Shown here: one piece after another, positions 1 to 8,005 of the stretch
Numbering within the stretch: the first letter of the stretch is position 1
How the letters are laid out: every line of letters starts with the position of its first letter
Source: Nocardia wallacei
GTDB lineage: Bacteria > Actinomycetota > Actinomycetes > Mycobacteriales > Mycobacteriaceae
Reading direction: 5' to 3'
Assembly: GCF_029869545.1 (NCBI RefSeq)
Contig: NZ_JARWQD010000264.1
Coordinates: 1-37,725, forward strand
Length of the DNA stretch: 37,725 bases
The notes under the pieces: model-generated
Told to the model about the DNA's origin: nothing
Seen by the model: only the letters and a program-made list of their open reading frames with translations
The model's database searches: none
Translations under genes and position numbers: made by a program

Positions 1-44
1 CGCCGCCAGCGTTCGTCCTGAGCCAGGATCAAACTCTCCGTTGA
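1..44 (-). rRNA. rrs: 16S rRNA, 5' end only (partial)
   Basis: Read on the minus strand, the first bases contain the universal 27F site (AGAGTTTGATCCTGGCTCAG at 37 down to 18) followed by GACGAACGCTGGCGGCG. Anchoring the 27F site at E. coli position 8 puts the mature 5' end near 44. Only the first ~44 nt of the gene are present. The contig stops inside it, as is usual when assemblies break at multicopy rRNA operons. Confidence 0.97.
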
Positions 45-277
45 AGACTCTAGATTCGCCCGAAGGCCAATCAGAAGAATGCATCGAACCAGAGTCCGAA
101 AACCTAACCTAAACGCCAGCCGGAAAATAGCTGACAAAAACATCCCGGCACCCCACGGGGGTGGAAGCGCCGGAACCAAAAATAATTGGCACTGACATTC
201 ATCGACACACTATTGAGTTCTCAAAGAACACACGCACACTTGATCGGGCCGGATAACCGACCCTCTCTAGGGGCAAC
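45..277 (-). promoter_or_regulatory. rRNA operon leader with antitermination/processing element
   Basis: This is the transcribed leader between the proximal promoter and the 16S 5' end. At 228 to 206 (minus strand) it carries TTCTTTGAGAACTCAATAGTGTG in two overlapping parts: the boxA-like TTCTTTGAGAACTC and the following CAATAGTGTG, typical of mycolata rRNA leaders. Around 150-170 a CACCCC/GGGGTG hairpin flanked by CCGGC/GCCGG could be part of the RNase III processing region. Leader limits are inferred from the promoter position. Confidence 0.8.
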
Positions 278-283
278 TTTTCC

Positions 284-312
284 AGCCTAACCACTCGGAC
301 CACAGGAGTCAA
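284..312 (-). promoter_or_regulatory. proximal rRNA promoter
   Basis: Minus-strand -35 TTGACT (312-307), 17-nt spacer, -10 TAGGCT (289-284). Transcription would start near 277, upstream of the leader antitermination element. The hexamers fit the housekeeping sigma consensus of actinobacterial rRNA promoters. Confidence 0.75.
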
Positions 313-417
313 GCCCGAGGTCCCGGGCGGCCGTGCTGGCGTCAGGCGCTCCTCGTCCTACCTCGTGTCCCCAGCCTCTCGGCCCGGGTCGGCGTCCGTG
401 TCGCTCTGACCTGGAAT

Positions 418-446
418 AAGTTACGTGGCGGGAAACGGAACGTCAA
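418..446 (-). promoter_or_regulatory. distal rRNA promoter
   Basis: Minus-strand -35 TTGACG (446-441), 17-nt spacer, -10 TAACTT (423-418). It lies 134 bp upstream of the proximal promoter with identical spacer length, giving tandem rRNA promoters between tyrS and the 16S gene. Confidence 0.7.
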
Positions 447-542
447 ATCCCCAAGACAGCAGGAGTTTTCGCAGGTCGCAGCGCCACGATCCGGGCCGCG
501 GCAGACCCGAGTCACACCGATGTGACTCAGGTCATGGCAGCG

Positions 543-1826
543 TCAGCGACCGGCGCGGCGCGCGCCCGCGAAATTCTTCTTGCCCCGGCGCAGCACCAGC
601 CATCGCCCGTGCAGATAGTCCGAATCGGCGGGTGTCCACTCCGGATCGGAAATGCGGGTGTTGTTCACCGACGCGCCACCCTCGTTGACGGCCCGCCGCG
701 CCGCGCCCCGGCTCTCCGACAATCCGGAGGCAACCAGCAGATCGACGATGGTGGAATCCGCGGCGGCTTCGGGCACCGTGCCGTCCACCGCGGCCTCCGA
801 CAGCGCCGACGCCAGCGTGGGCTCGTCGAGTTCGTGCAGGTCACCGCGCCCGAACAGCGCCTGGCTCGCGAGCTGGACCGCGCGGGTGTGGGCCTCGCCG
901 TGTACCAGCGTCGTCATCTCCGCGGCGAGTCGCCGCTGTGCCTCGCGGGCGTGCGGGCGCTCCGCGGTCGCCCGCTCCAGTTCGGCCAGTTCCTCGCGAT
1001 CGAGGAAGGTGAACCAGCGCAGGTAGCGGACCACATCCGCATCACCCGTATTGACGAAGTACTGGTACCAGGCATACGGGCTGGTCATCTCCGGATCGAG
1101 CCACAGGCTGCCGCCGCCGGTGGACTTGCCGAACTTCTTTCCGTCGGCGGAGGTCACCAGCGGCGTGGTCATCGCATGGACGTGCTCGCCGTCGAGACGG
1201 CGGTTCAGCTCGACGCCCGCGATGATGTTGCCCCACTGGTCCGACCCGCCGACCTGCAGCCGGCACTCGTGGCGGCGGCGCAGCTGCACGAAGTCGTTGG
1301 CCTGCAGCAGCATGTAGCTGAACTCGGTGTAGGACATGCCGTCGCCGTCCAGGCGGCGCTTGACCGTGTCGCGGGCGAGCATCACGTTCACCGAGAAGTG
1401 CTTGCCGATATCGCGCAGGAAGTCCACGGCCGTGAGCGGCCCGGTCCAGTCCATATTGTTGGCGATGATCGCACCGGTCGGACCGTCGTCGAGGGCGACG
1501 AAACGCTCGAGCTGGCCGCGGATCCGCTCCGCCCACTCCGCCACGGTGTCGCTCGAGTTCATGACCCGCTCACCGACGTCGCGCGGATCGCCGATGAGGC
1601 CGGTAGCGCCCCCCGCCAGCACGATGGGCCGATGCCCGGCCTGCTGGAAACGCGCGAGGGTCAGCAGCGGCACCAGGTGCCCGGCATGCAGGCTCGCCGC
1701 GGTCGGGTCGAAACCGGCATAGAGGGTGATCGGCCCCTTCGCCAGGTCCGACCGCAGCTCGTCCAGGTCGGTGGACTGCGCGATCAAGCCACGCCAGGTC
1801 AGTTCATCGATGATGTCGACGCTCAC
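543..1826 (-). CDS. tyrS: tyrosine--tRNA ligase
   Basis: Cytosolic class I aminoacyl-tRNA synthetase that activates tyrosine with ATP and charges tRNA-Tyr. The 427-residue product has the ATP-binding HIGH-type motif HAGH at residues 47-50 in the context [13 protein letters not shown]. Tyrosine-site features include DQWGN, and the KMSKS-equivalent is KKFGKS near residue 230. A C-terminal S4-like RNA-binding domain (about residues 350-427) is present. Length matches bacterial TyrRS. Translation begins at GTG (1826) with a weak purine-rich RBS. It lies just upstream of, and in the same direction as, the rRNA promoters. Recalled M. tuberculosis order places mpg beside tyrS; here a regulator and a leuA paralogue separate them. 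No T-box or other leader was seen in the 97 bp upstream. Confidence 0.97.
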   Translation of the reverse strand: MSVDIIDELTWRGLIAQSTDLDELRSDLAKGPITLYAGFDPTAASLHAGHLVPLLTLARFQQAGHRPIVLAGGATGLIGDPRDVGERVMNSSDTVAEWAERIRGQLERFVALDDGPTGAIIANNMDWTGPLTAVDFLRDIGKHFSVNVMLARDTVKRRLDGDGMSYTEFSYMLLQANDFVQLRRRHECRLQVGGSDQWGNIIAGVELNRRLDGEHVHAMTTPLVTSADGKKFGKSTGGGSLWLDPEMTSPYAWYQYFVNTGDADVVRYLRWFTFLDREELAELERATAERPHAREAQRRLAAEMTTLVHGEAHTRAVQLASQALFGRGDLHELDEPTLASALSEAAVDGTVPEAAADSTIVDLLVASGLSESRGAARRAVNEGGASVNNTRISDPEWTPADSDYLHGRWLVLRRGKKNFAGARRAGR

Positions 1827-1923
1827 GCTGCCCTATCTTTCCGCACCGATCTCCCGGCGCGATGCCCAGGTACTGCGGCCGATGCGATCAGCACCCCCGA
1901 CCGGCTCGGCCCTACCCGGCGCG

Positions 1924-2592
1924 CTACCCCAGCGCAGCCTTCAGGCTGGTCAGGTGCACGCGGCTGGCGGATGCCGCGGCCTCGGGCGACCGAGCGCGAA
2001 TGGCGTCCAGCAGCACCTCGTGCGCCAGGTGGTCGGCATGTTCGTCCGGCAGCGGGCGCAGGCGCAGCATGTCGATCATGGCGTGGCGCAGGCGGGGCAC
2101 GAACGCGTCGAACATCCCCGTCAGTACGTCGTTGTGGGCGGCCGTCACGACCGTGCGATGGAAGGCCGTGTCGGCGTCGACGAGTTCCTCGACGACGCCG
2201 GTGGCCTCGGCGCGCGCGGCCAGCGCACGCCACATGGCCCGCAGGTCGGCGGGCGTGCGGCGGGCCGCCGCCAGCGCCGCGGCCTCGGCCTCGATCGCGA
2301 TGCGGGCCTCGATGACCGTGACGATCCCGGCCCGGCGCAGCACCGTGTCCCAGTCCTCGGTCACCTCCAGCGCCGTCACGAAAACGCCCGCGCCCTGGCG
2401 GCTTTCGAGCACGCCCTTGCCCGACAGCTCCCGGATGGCCTCGCGCAGGGTCGAGCGCCCGACGCCCAGCTGGGCGGCCAGCGTGGTCTCTCCCGGCAGC
2501 TTGTGGCCGAGCGGCCATTCGCCGGCGCCGATCCGGGCGAGAAGCACCTCCGCGGCCTGGGCGGCCAGCGGATGCCTCTGTACGTGCGCCAA
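1924..2592 (-). CDS. GntR-family (FadR/FCD) transcriptional regulator
   Basis: DNA-binding regulator of 222 residues. The N-terminal winged helix (about residues 5-72) has the GntR signature with LPGETTLAAQLGVGRSTLREA and the wing LESRQGAGVFV. The C-terminal all-helical FCD ligand domain (about 88-215) holds the metal/ligand residues DxxxH (DADTAFH) and later His residues. The start is TTG at 2592, because an in-frame TAG lies only seven codons upstream and GAGAGG sits in front. It is divergent from the leuL-leuA unit and its start is only 56 bp from the leader ORF, so control of that unit is plausible but not shown. FCD regulators usually sense small carboxylates; the effector cannot be read from sequence. 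Confidence 0.88.
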   Translation of the reverse strand: MAHVQRHPLAAQAAEVLLARIGAGEWPLGHKLPGETTLAAQLGVGRSTLREAIRELSGKGVLESRQGAGVFVTALEVTEDWDTVLRRAGIVTVIEARIAIEAEAAALAAARRTPADLRAMWRALAARAEATGVVEELVDADTAFHRTVVTAAHNDVLTGMFDAFVPRLRHAMIDMLRLRPLPDEHADHLAHEVLLDAIRARSPEAAASASRVHLTSLKAALG

Positions 2593-2611
2593 AGCCCGCC
2601 TGCCTCTCTAC

Positions 2612-2640
2612 TTGTCTGAGGAGTTATCCATGGTTAGTCT
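2612..2640 (+). promoter_or_regulatory. promoter of leuL-leuA, giving a leaderless leader ORF
   Basis: -35 TTGTCT (2612-2617), 17-nt spacer, -10 TAGTCT (2635-2640). The expected start site, seven bases after the -10, falls on the A of the ATG at 2648, so the leader peptide ORF would be translated from a leaderless transcript. An imperfect dyad centred on CCATGG (2629-2634) lies between the hexamers and could be an operator for the divergent GntR regulator. Confidence 0.6.
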
Positions 2641-2647
2641 ATGCCAC

Positions 2648-2692
2648 ATGGGACAGGGTCTGCTTCTCCTCGGCCGCCGCGGCGGGGTCTGA
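2648..2692 (+). CDS. leuL: leucine leader peptide (attenuation)
   Basis: A 14-codon ORF, MGQGLLLLGRRGGV followed by TGA, with four consecutive leucine codons (CTG CTT CTC CTC at 2660-2671). It starts exactly at the predicted transcription start and ends 63 nt before leuA. Leucine-rich leader peptides ahead of leuA are a known actinobacterial device in which ribosome stalling at Leu codons under leucine shortage changes downstream RNA folding. No SD sequence precedes it, which fits leaderless initiation. The Leu run, position and promoter geometry are read directly; attenuation itself is inferred. A chance ORF is the alternative, but a four-Leu run immediately ahead of leuA makes that unlikely. 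Confidence 0.75.
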   Translation: MGQGLLLLGRRGGV

Positions 2693-2694
2693 TC

Positions 2695-2734
2695 GACCGG
2701 CACCCTGCCCGCGGGTTGCTGGGCTGCGCCGGTC
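2695..2734 (+). promoter_or_regulatory. hairpin between leuL and leuA (candidate attenuator)
   Basis: Perfect outer stem GACCGGC (2695-2701) with GCCGGTC (2728-2734), enclosing an inner CCCGCGGG self-complementary segment. It begins two bases after the leuL stop codon, so a ribosome finishing or stalling in leuL would affect its folding. No T-run follows, so control may act on translation start of leuA rather than by classical termination. Confidence 0.5.
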
Positions 2735-2755
2735 ATCTCCTCCGACGCGAAAGCA

Positions 2756-4174
2756 ATGCCAGACATGTTCACTTCCCCTTCCTCGTGGAATCGCCAGCGC
2801 CCATCCGCCATGCCCTCGCACCGCTACCGCACTGTGCACGACCGAGTTTCGCTGCCGGTTTCCGATCGGCGGTGGCCCGCGAACCGCATCACCGAGGCGC
2901 CGCTGTGGGTGCCGGTCGACCTGCGCGACGGCAATCAGGCCCTGGCCGAACCGATGGATCCGGCGCGTAAACGCCGGTTCTTCGAGCTGATGGTCGCCAT
3001 GGGCTACAAGGAGATCGAGGTCGGCTATCCGAGCGCCTCGCAGGCCGACTTCGATTTCGTCCGGCTGATCCGCGACGCCGCCCTGGCGCCCGAGGACGTC
3101 ACGCTCGTGGTCTTCACCCCGGCGCGACGGGACCTGATCGAACGCACCGTGCAGGCCATCGACGGCATCGCCAACGACGTGGTGATCCATATGTATACGG
3201 CGACGGCGCCGCAGTGGCGCGAGGTGGTGCTGGGCCGCTCGCGCGACGAGGTGGCCGAGCTGATCCGGTCCGGCGGCCGCGATGTCCTGGAGCTGGCCGG
3301 TGATCTGCCGAATGTCCGATTCCAGTTCTCCCCCGAGGTTTTCATCCTGACCGAGCCGGATTTCGTTCTGGAGGTGTGCGATTCGATGACCGAGCTGTGG
3401 GATGCGACGCCGCGGCGACCGGTCACCCTGAATCTGCCTGCGACAGTGGAGGTCGCGACGCCGAACGTCTACGCCGACCAGATCGAGTACATGCACCGCC
3501 ACCTGGCCCGGCGCGACGGCGTCGTGCTGTCGGTGCATCCGCACAACGACCGCGGCACCGGCGTCGCCTGCGCGGAGCTGGCGGTGCTGGCCGGGGCGCA
3601 GCGCGTGGAGGGTTGCCTGTTCGGCAACGGCGAGCGCACCGGCAATGTCGACATCGCCACGCTGGCACTGAATCTGCATGCGCAGGGGGTCGATCCACGA
3701 ATCGACTTCTCCGATATCGACCGGATCCGGGAGACGGTCGAATACTGCACCGGGCTGCCTACCCATCCGCGACACCCGTACGTGGGCGATCTGGTCTACA
3801 CGGCATTCTCGGGGACACATCAGGACGCGATCAAGAAGGGGTTCGCCGACCATCGCGAGCGGGCCGCGCGGCTGGGGCGGACCGAGCGCGAAATACCCTG
3901 GGAGGTCCCCTATCTGCCGATCGATCCGGCCGATGTCGGCCGCTCCTACGAGGCCGTGATCCGGGTCAACTCGCAGTCCGGTAAGGGCGGGATCGCCTAT
4001 CTGCTGGAGACCGAGTACGGCGTCACGCTGTCGCGGTCCGAGCAGGTCGAGTTCGCCCGGCACGTGCAGCGCCACACCGACGAGACCGGCGCCGAGGTGT
4101 CGGCCCGGACGCTGTGGGAGCTGTACCGCGAGTTCGCCCCGGAAGCGGCACGGGCGGTTGCCGTCTCGCGGTGA
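2756..4174 (+). CDS. leuA: 2-isopropylmalate synthase, short form lacking the regulatory domain
   Basis: Claisen-type condensation of acetyl-CoA with 2-oxoisovalerate, the first committed step of leucine synthesis. The 472-residue product covers the catalytic TIM barrel: LRDGNQAL (residues 56-63), metal ligands HPHNDRG (261-267) and GNGERTG (290-296), then the subdomain with [11 protein letters not shown] and VNSQSGKGG. It ends shortly after [11 protein letters not shown], where M. tuberculosis LeuA (about 644 residues) continues into the leucine-binding regulatory domain, so that domain is absent. The stop is clean, not a frameshift. Start ATG 2756 has little SD; ATG 2765 or 2810 are alternatives. 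It lies downstream of leuL and converges with mpg 14 bp away. Loss of feedback inhibition with leucine attenuation retained would be an unusual regulatory combination. A homocitrate or citramalate synthase role is possible but sequence closeness to LeuA favours IPMS. Confidence 0.9.
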   Translation: MPDMFTSPSSWNRQRPSAMPSHRYRTVHDRVSLPVSDRRWPANRITEAPLWVPVDLRDGNQALAEPMDPARKRRFFELMVAMGYKEIEVGYPSASQADFDFVRLIRDAALAPEDVTLVVFTPARRDLIERTVQAIDGIANDVVIHMYTATAPQWREVVLGRSRDEVAELIRSGGRDVLELAGDLPNVRFQFSPEVFILTEPDFVLEVCDSMTELWDATPRRPVTLNLPATVEVATPNVYADQIEYMHRHLARRDGVVLSVHPHNDRGTGVACAELAVLAGAQRVEGCLFGNGERTGNVDIATLALNLHAQGVDPRIDFSDIDRIRETVEYCTGLPTHPRHPYVGDLVYTAFSGTHQDAIKKGFADHRERAARLGRTEREIPWEVPYLPIDPADVGRSYEAVIRVNSQSGKGGIAYLLETEYGVTLSRSEQVEFARHVQRHTDETGAEVSARTLWELYREFAPEAARAVAVSR

Positions 4175-4188
4175 CGCGGATCGCCCGC

Positions 4189-4812
4189 TCAGGCCGACCG
4201 CTCGGCCCGCGGTGCGCGCGGGCTGCGGCGGTAGGCCGAGACGGCGGGCGAATCGCGCAGCCACAGCCGCCAGGGCCGGTCGGCGGCGAGGCTGACGCCG
4301 ACGCGGGGACCGACCTCGATCGCCCCCGCGGCGGTGATCTCCGGGCCCAGTTCGACCCGGATCGGCGACTTCGGGTCGAACAGGTGGGTTCCGTAGTCCG
4401 CCAACGTGATTCCCAGCGCGCTGCCCAGATTGCCCGGCCCCCGGGCCAATCCGGCGTCGGTGCGAGCGGCCGGGCGGCGCGCGCGGGCGGTCTCGTGCCC
4501 GGCGATCACCTCACCGGCCCGGATGAGGACGGCACTGGCGATGCCGTCGGGGCCGCTCGTGACGTTCACGCAGGTGTGCATGCCGTAGCTGAAATAGACG
4601 TAGAGCACGCCCGGCGGGCCGAACATGACGGCATTGCGCGGGGTGCGGCCGCGGCCGGAGTGCGCGGCGGGATCGTGCCACGGCCCGGCCGGATCGCCGC
4701 CGTATGCCTCGACCTCGACGATCCGCACGCCCACGGGGCCCGACCACAACGTCGCCCCGAGCAATCGGCGCGCGGCCGCCAGCGGTTCGACGGCAAGTTC
4801 CTCGGCAGACAC
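4189..4812 (-). CDS. mpg: DNA-3-methyladenine glycosylase (AAG/MPG family)
   Basis: Monofunctional base-excision repair glycosylase that removes alkylated purines such as 3-methyladenine. The 207-residue product has the family core EVEAYGG..DPAAHS (catalytic Glu in EVEAY), RTPRNAVMFGPPGVLYVYFSYG in two adjoining blocks, and the later LARGPGNLGSALGI segment. Length is typical of bacterial MPG. Start is GTG at 4812; no clear SD is present and a leaderless transcript is possible. It converges with leuA. The M. tuberculosis homologue (Rv1688, from memory) lies next to tyrS, so this gene belongs to the conserved backbone while the leuL-leuA/GntR unit between them appears inserted. Confidence 0.93.
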   Translation of the reverse strand: MSAEELAVEPLAAARRLLGATLWSGPVGVRIVEVEAYGGDPAGPWHDPAAHSGRGRTPRNAVMFGPPGVLYVYFSYGMHTCVNVTSGPDGIASAVLIRAGEVIAGHETARARRPAARTDAGLARGPGNLGSALGITLADYGTHLFDPKSPIRVELGPEITAAGAIEVGPRVGVSLAADRPWRLWLRDSPAVSAYRRSPRAPRAERSA

Positions 4813-4938
4813 AGTGTCCCATTCTGCCCATGCGCGAACCCGCGACGAACGGCACCCGAAGCCGGAACAACGGAGACCGCCCCGAGCGTCGGCACCCTTG
4901 TATCCGGTGCGGACGTCGAGGCCGAGCAGGCCGACGTG

Positions 4939-5817
4939 CTACTCGGGGACCGCGCCGTTGTGCAGGCCCCCGAGCTTGTCGGGGTTGACCTGGAAACGAA
5001 TGTTCCGGACGCGGCCGTCGACGATGTCGTAGGTGAGCGCGCCGATCGGATGGTCGCCGACCAGCACGAGCAGGCCGAGTTCCCCGTTGATCGTCGCGGG
5101 TGTCAGGTACGCGCCGGCGGAGGTCGGCTTGGCCATGGCGCCGAGCATCCAGCGCGCGACGTGGTCGGGGCCGTGCAGCGGCCGCCGCGCTGCGGTGACC
5201 TTGCCACCGCCGTCGTTCCACAGCGTGACATCGGGGGCGAGCAGTTCCATCAGGGCATTCACGTCACCGCCGTGCGCCGCGGCCAGGAACTTGTCCGTAA
5301 CCTCCTGCCGCACAGCCGCATCGGCGTCGCAGCGGGGTCGCCGGGCCTGGACGTGATTGCGGGCGCGGTGCGAGATCTGCCGGACGGTCGCCTCGGGGCG
5401 TTCCAGGTAACCGGCGATCTCGGCGTGCGAGAACCCGAACACCTCACGCAGCACGAACACCGCGCGTTCGACGGGGGTGAGGGTTTCCAGCACGACCAGC
5501 ATCGCGGTCGAGACACTGTCGGCCATCTCGGTCTCCTCCGCGGCGTCGGTCGTGGTCAGTAGTGGTTCGGGAAGCCAAGGGCCGACATAGGTTTCGCGGG
5601 TCGCCCGGGCCGAGGTGAGGCGATTCAGGGACAGATTCGTCACGGTGCGCACCAGGTATGCCTTGGGGTGCTCGACCGCGTCGCGGGCGGCGGCGTGCCA
5701 TTTCAGCCAGGCGTCCTGCAGGACGTCTTCGGCGTCGGACACGCTGCCCAGCATCTGATACGCGGTGCCGAACAGCAGGCGCCGATGGGTGATGAAGGGG
5801 TCGGTGTCGTCCTGCAT
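4939..5817 (-). CDS. ECF41-group RNA polymerase sigma factor (SigJ-like)
   Basis: Extracytoplasmic-function sigma factor of 292 residues. Region 2 has DPFITHRRLLFGTAYQMLGS and DAEDVLQDAWLKW; region 4 has LTPVERAVFVLREVFGFSH..IA. A C-terminal SnoaL-like domain follows (about 170-290). The ECF41 hallmarks are all present: WLPEPL in the linker (81-86), DGGGK (202-206) and NPDKL (278-282). In this group the C-terminal domain regulates the sigma factor in place of a separate anti-sigma protein. ATG 5817 is chosen because homology begins there; a longer frame runs up to 5952 but overlaps upstream sequence with no sigma similarity. It lies 82 bp downstream of the oxidoreductase in the same direction. 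ECF41 genes are commonly paired with oxidoreductases or carboxymuconolactone decarboxylases, and the putative target promoter is in front of that gene. Confidence 0.93.
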   Translation of the reverse strand: MQDDTDPFITHRRLLFGTAYQMLGSVSDAEDVLQDAWLKWHAAARDAVEHPKAYLVRTVTNLSLNRLTSARATRETYVGPWLPEPLLTTTDAAEETEMADSVSTAMLVVLETLTPVERAVFVLREVFGFSHAEIAGYLERPEATVRQISHRARNHVQARRPRCDADAAVRQEVTDKFLAAAHGGDVNALMELLAPDVTLWNDGGGKVTAARRPLHGPDHVARWMLGAMAKPTSAGAYLTPATINGELGLLVLVGDHPIGALTYDIVDGRVRNIRFQVNPDKLGGLHNGAVPE

Positions 5818-5899
5818 GAGGGTCAATGCTTCCGGGAATCGGGCAAGATCGGCAAGGACCGCCGATGGCGCGGATGCGTCATGGGCGGTCCGTCGGGGA

Positions 5900-7081
5900 T
5901 CACGCGGTGTGCCGGGTGGCGCGGCCGCCCTTGGACAGGCTGACCGTGACATTCACCTTCTTGCTCGCCTTGAAGAACGGCACGGGGCTGCTGCTGACGC
6001 CCTCCTTGTAGAGGATCGCCGCGCGGCCCTTCAGGTACCAGCGCTTCGGGGTGTCGTCGGCGTTGGTGAACTGGATGACGGCATCCTTGCGGCCCAGGCT
6101 CACCGGCTGGTGGAAGTACCCGAAACGGAACGGCTTCACCGACTTACCGCGCAGCCGCCGGGCGACGGCGTCCGCGACGTACGCGGCGGTCGGCAGGCCG
6201 CTCTGGCAGGTGCCGTGGATCCGGCCCCAGGCCATGCGCACCGCGGCCGCGTCGCCGATGGCGTAGACGTCCGGGTGCGACACCGACCGCAGGGTGGGAT
6301 CGGTCACGACCAAACCCTTGGTGTCGGTGGCGATTCCGGCCTCGGCGGCCAGTCTCGACACCCGCACTCCGGCCGTCCACAGGGTCAGATCCGACGGCAC
6401 CGATTCGCCGGTGCCCAGTTCCACCGCATCCGGCAGCACCTTGGTCACGCGCACGCCGACCTTCCGGACGATGCCCAGGCGGTCGAGCGCCCGGTTCAGG
6501 TGGGCGCGCGCCCGCTCCCCCATCATCGAGCCGGGCTCGGCATCGGCGATCAGGGTGACCGTCAGTCCCGGGTGGCTCTCGGCGATCTCCGTGGCCGCCT
6601 CGATGCCCGTCAGGCCGCCACCGACCACGGTCACCGTGCCGCGGTCCGCCGCGAGCCCGGCCAGGCGCTGCGAGAAGCGGTGTGCCAGGCGGGGATCGTT
6701 GAGCGTCCAGGCATGATCGGCCACGCCCGGCACCGTCGCGGTGTCGGTGCTGCTGCCCAGCGCGTACACCAGGGTGTCGTAGGCCAGTTCGGACCCGTCG
6801 TCGAGGGTCACGCGGTGCCCGGCGGGGTCGACGGCCGTCGCCGCGGCCCGGCGGAACTCCACGCCGGAGCCGTCCAGCAGCCGCGGGATGCGATGGTCGG
6901 CCAGTTCCTGACCGGCGGCGATCTGGTGCGAGCGCAGCCGCTCGGTGAACCGCTCCGACGGGTTCACCAGCGTGATGCGGACATTCTCCCGGCGGGTGCG
7001 GTGGGCCAGCCGGACGGTGGCCAGCATGCCGGTGTAGCCCGCGCCCAGCACGACGATTCGGTGGGTTTCGGTGGCGTTCAT
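5900..7081 (-). CDS. FAD-dependent NAD(P)H oxidoreductase (NDH-2-like)
   Basis: Pyridine-nucleotide-disulfide-type flavoprotein of 393 residues. The FAD Rossmann motif is VLGAGYTGM near the N-terminus, the NAD(P) motif is VVGGGLTGIEAA near residue 165, and the second FAD contact is YAIGDAAAV near 290. The C-terminal part is short and has no obvious membrane-anchor helix, so this may be a soluble quinone or small-molecule reductase rather than a respiratory NDH-2. ATG 7081 has a strong GGAGGAAG RBS. An ECF41-type promoter lies 43-69 bp upstream and the ECF41 sigma gene lies downstream, so it is probably the main regulon member. The substrate cannot be told from sequence. Confidence 0.88.
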   Translation of the reverse strand: MNATETHRIVVLGAGYTGMLATVRLAHRTRRENVRITLVNPSERFTERLRSHQIAAGQELADHRIPRLLDGSGVEFRRAAATAVDPAGHRVTLDDGSELAYDTLVYALGSSTDTATVPGVADHAWTLNDPRLAHRFSQRLAGLAADRGTVTVVGGGLTGIEAATEIAESHPGLTVTLIADAEPGSMMGERARAHLNRALDRLGIVRKVGVRVTKVLPDAVELGTGESVPSDLTLWTAGVRVSRLAAEAGIATDTKGLVVTDPTLRSVSHPDVYAIGDAAAVRMAWGRIHGTCQSGLPTAAYVADAVARRLRGKSVKPFRFGYFHQPVSLGRKDAVIQFTNADDTPKRWYLKGRAAILYKEGVSSSPVPFFKASKKVNVTVSLSKGGRATRHTA

Positions 7082-7123
7082 GGCGCTTCCTCCAAGGTGT
7101 TCGTGTTTCGAAGTCGGCCATGG

Positions 7124-7150
7124 GACAAGGCGGGGGCGCAGAACGTGACA
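7124..7150 (-). promoter_or_regulatory. candidate ECF41-dependent promoter
   Basis: Minus-strand TGTCACG (7150-7144), 16-nt spacer, TGTC (7127-7124). The described ECF41 consensus is TGTCACA, about 16 nt, CGTC, so this differs by one base in each element. It lies just upstream of the oxidoreductase that precedes the ECF41 gene, the expected place for an autoregulated ECF41 target. Confidence 0.68.
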
Positions 7151-7227
7151 CTCGAAAATGTGACCTGTGCCACATCGCCGCGGGGCGGTGGCACCCGGGG
7201 GTTGCGCTGGGGAACACGCCGGGTGCA

Positions 7228-7264
7228 GAATTCAACACACAGTGAATTCAACACTCGATGAATT
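7228..7264 (+). promoter_or_regulatory. tandem overlapping operator, probably for the TetR encoded at 8787
   Basis: Two perfect inverted repeats share a half-site: GAATTCA-N8-TGAATTC (7228-7249) and AATTCA-N8-TGAATT (7245-7264). The three AATT cores (7229, 7245, 7261) are exactly 16 bp apart. The element ends nine bases before the ABC-transporter start codon, so a bound repressor would block initiation. Binding by the operon's own TetR protein is inferred from position. Confidence 0.75.
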
Positions 7265-7273
7265 GGGGTGACC

Positions 7274-8005
7274 ATGACGGCACCGACTTCCCCACCCGCG
7301 ATCGAGGTCGACGATCTGCGGGTGCGCCGCGGCGGACGCGAAGTGCTGCACGATGTTTCGCTGCGCGTGCCGACCGGCTCCATCACCGGCCTGCTGGGCC
7401 CGTCGGGATGCGGCAAGACCACCCTGATGCGCGGCATCGTCGGCACCCAGCTCGTCGAATCCGGATCCGTGCGCGTGCTCGGCGAACCGGCCGGGTCGCC
7501 GGGGCTGCGGGCGCGGGTCGGTTATGTGACGCAGGCGCCGAGCATCTACGACGACCTCACCGTCACCGACAACGTCTCGTATTTCGGTGCGCTGTACGGT
7601 CGTTCGCCCGAGGACGTCGCCGCCGCGATCGAGGCCGTCGGCCTGGCCGACCATGCCCGCCAGCGCGGCAACCAGCTCTCCGGCGGGCAGCGCACCCGCG
7701 CCTCGCTCGCCTGCGCGCTGGTCGCCGATCCCGAACTGCTGGTACTCGACGAGCCCACGGTCGGCCTGGACCCGGTGCTGCGGGTCGAACTGTGGGACCA
7801 GTTCCACGCCCTGGCCGACCAGGGCCGAACGCTGCTGGTGTCCAGCCACGTGATGGACGAGGCCGAGCACTGCGACCGGCTGCTGCTGATGCGCGACGGT
7901 CATCTGCTCGCCCAGCTCAGCCCCGACGAATTGCGCACCGACACCGGCGAAGACAGTCTGGAGAACGCGTTTCTGGCGCTGATCAAGATGGGAGGGGCGC
8001 GATGA
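7274..8005 (+). CDS. ABC transporter ATP-binding protein (DrrA-like exporter)
   Basis: Cytoplasmic ATPase powering an ABC-2 exporter, 243 residues. Walker A is GPSGCGKT (about residue 38), the Q-loop is in YVTQAPS, the signature is LSGGQRTRASLA, Walker B is LLVLDEP, and the switch His is in SSHVMDEAEH. ATG 7274 sits six bases after GGGG; a GTG two codons earlier is possible. It overlaps the permease gene by four bases (ATGA). The ATPase-permease-TetR order matches M. tuberculosis Rv1687c-Rv1686c-Rv1685c as recalled. Expression is likely repressed through the tandem operator directly upstream. The exported compound is unknown; such pairs often export lipophilic compounds. Confidence 0.93.
   Translation: MTAPTSPPAIEVDDLRVRRGGREVLHDVSLRVPTGSITGLLGPSGCGKTTLMRGIVGTQLVESGSVRVLGEPAGSPGLRARVGYVTQAPSIYDDLTVTDNVSYFGALYGRSPEDVAAAIEAVGLADHARQRGNQLSGGQRTRASLACALVADPELLVLDEPTVGLDPVLRVELWDQFHALADQGRTLLVSSHVMDEAEHCDRLLLMRDGHLLAQLSPDELRTDTGEDSLENAFLALIKMGGAR

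Noticed and set aside
1827..1923. A T-box or other riboswitch ahead of tyrS
   Set aside because: The 97-bp spacer shows no T-box core sequence or extended stem structure.
522..2315. A long plus-strand open frame over tyrS and the GntR gene
   Set aside because: Entirely opposite conserved coding sequence with no RBS or recognisable domain; explained by GC-rich codon bias.
4818..5952. A longer sigma factor starting at 5952
   Set aside because: The extra 45 residues have no sigma similarity, while ATG 5817 begins exactly where ECF region 2 homology begins.
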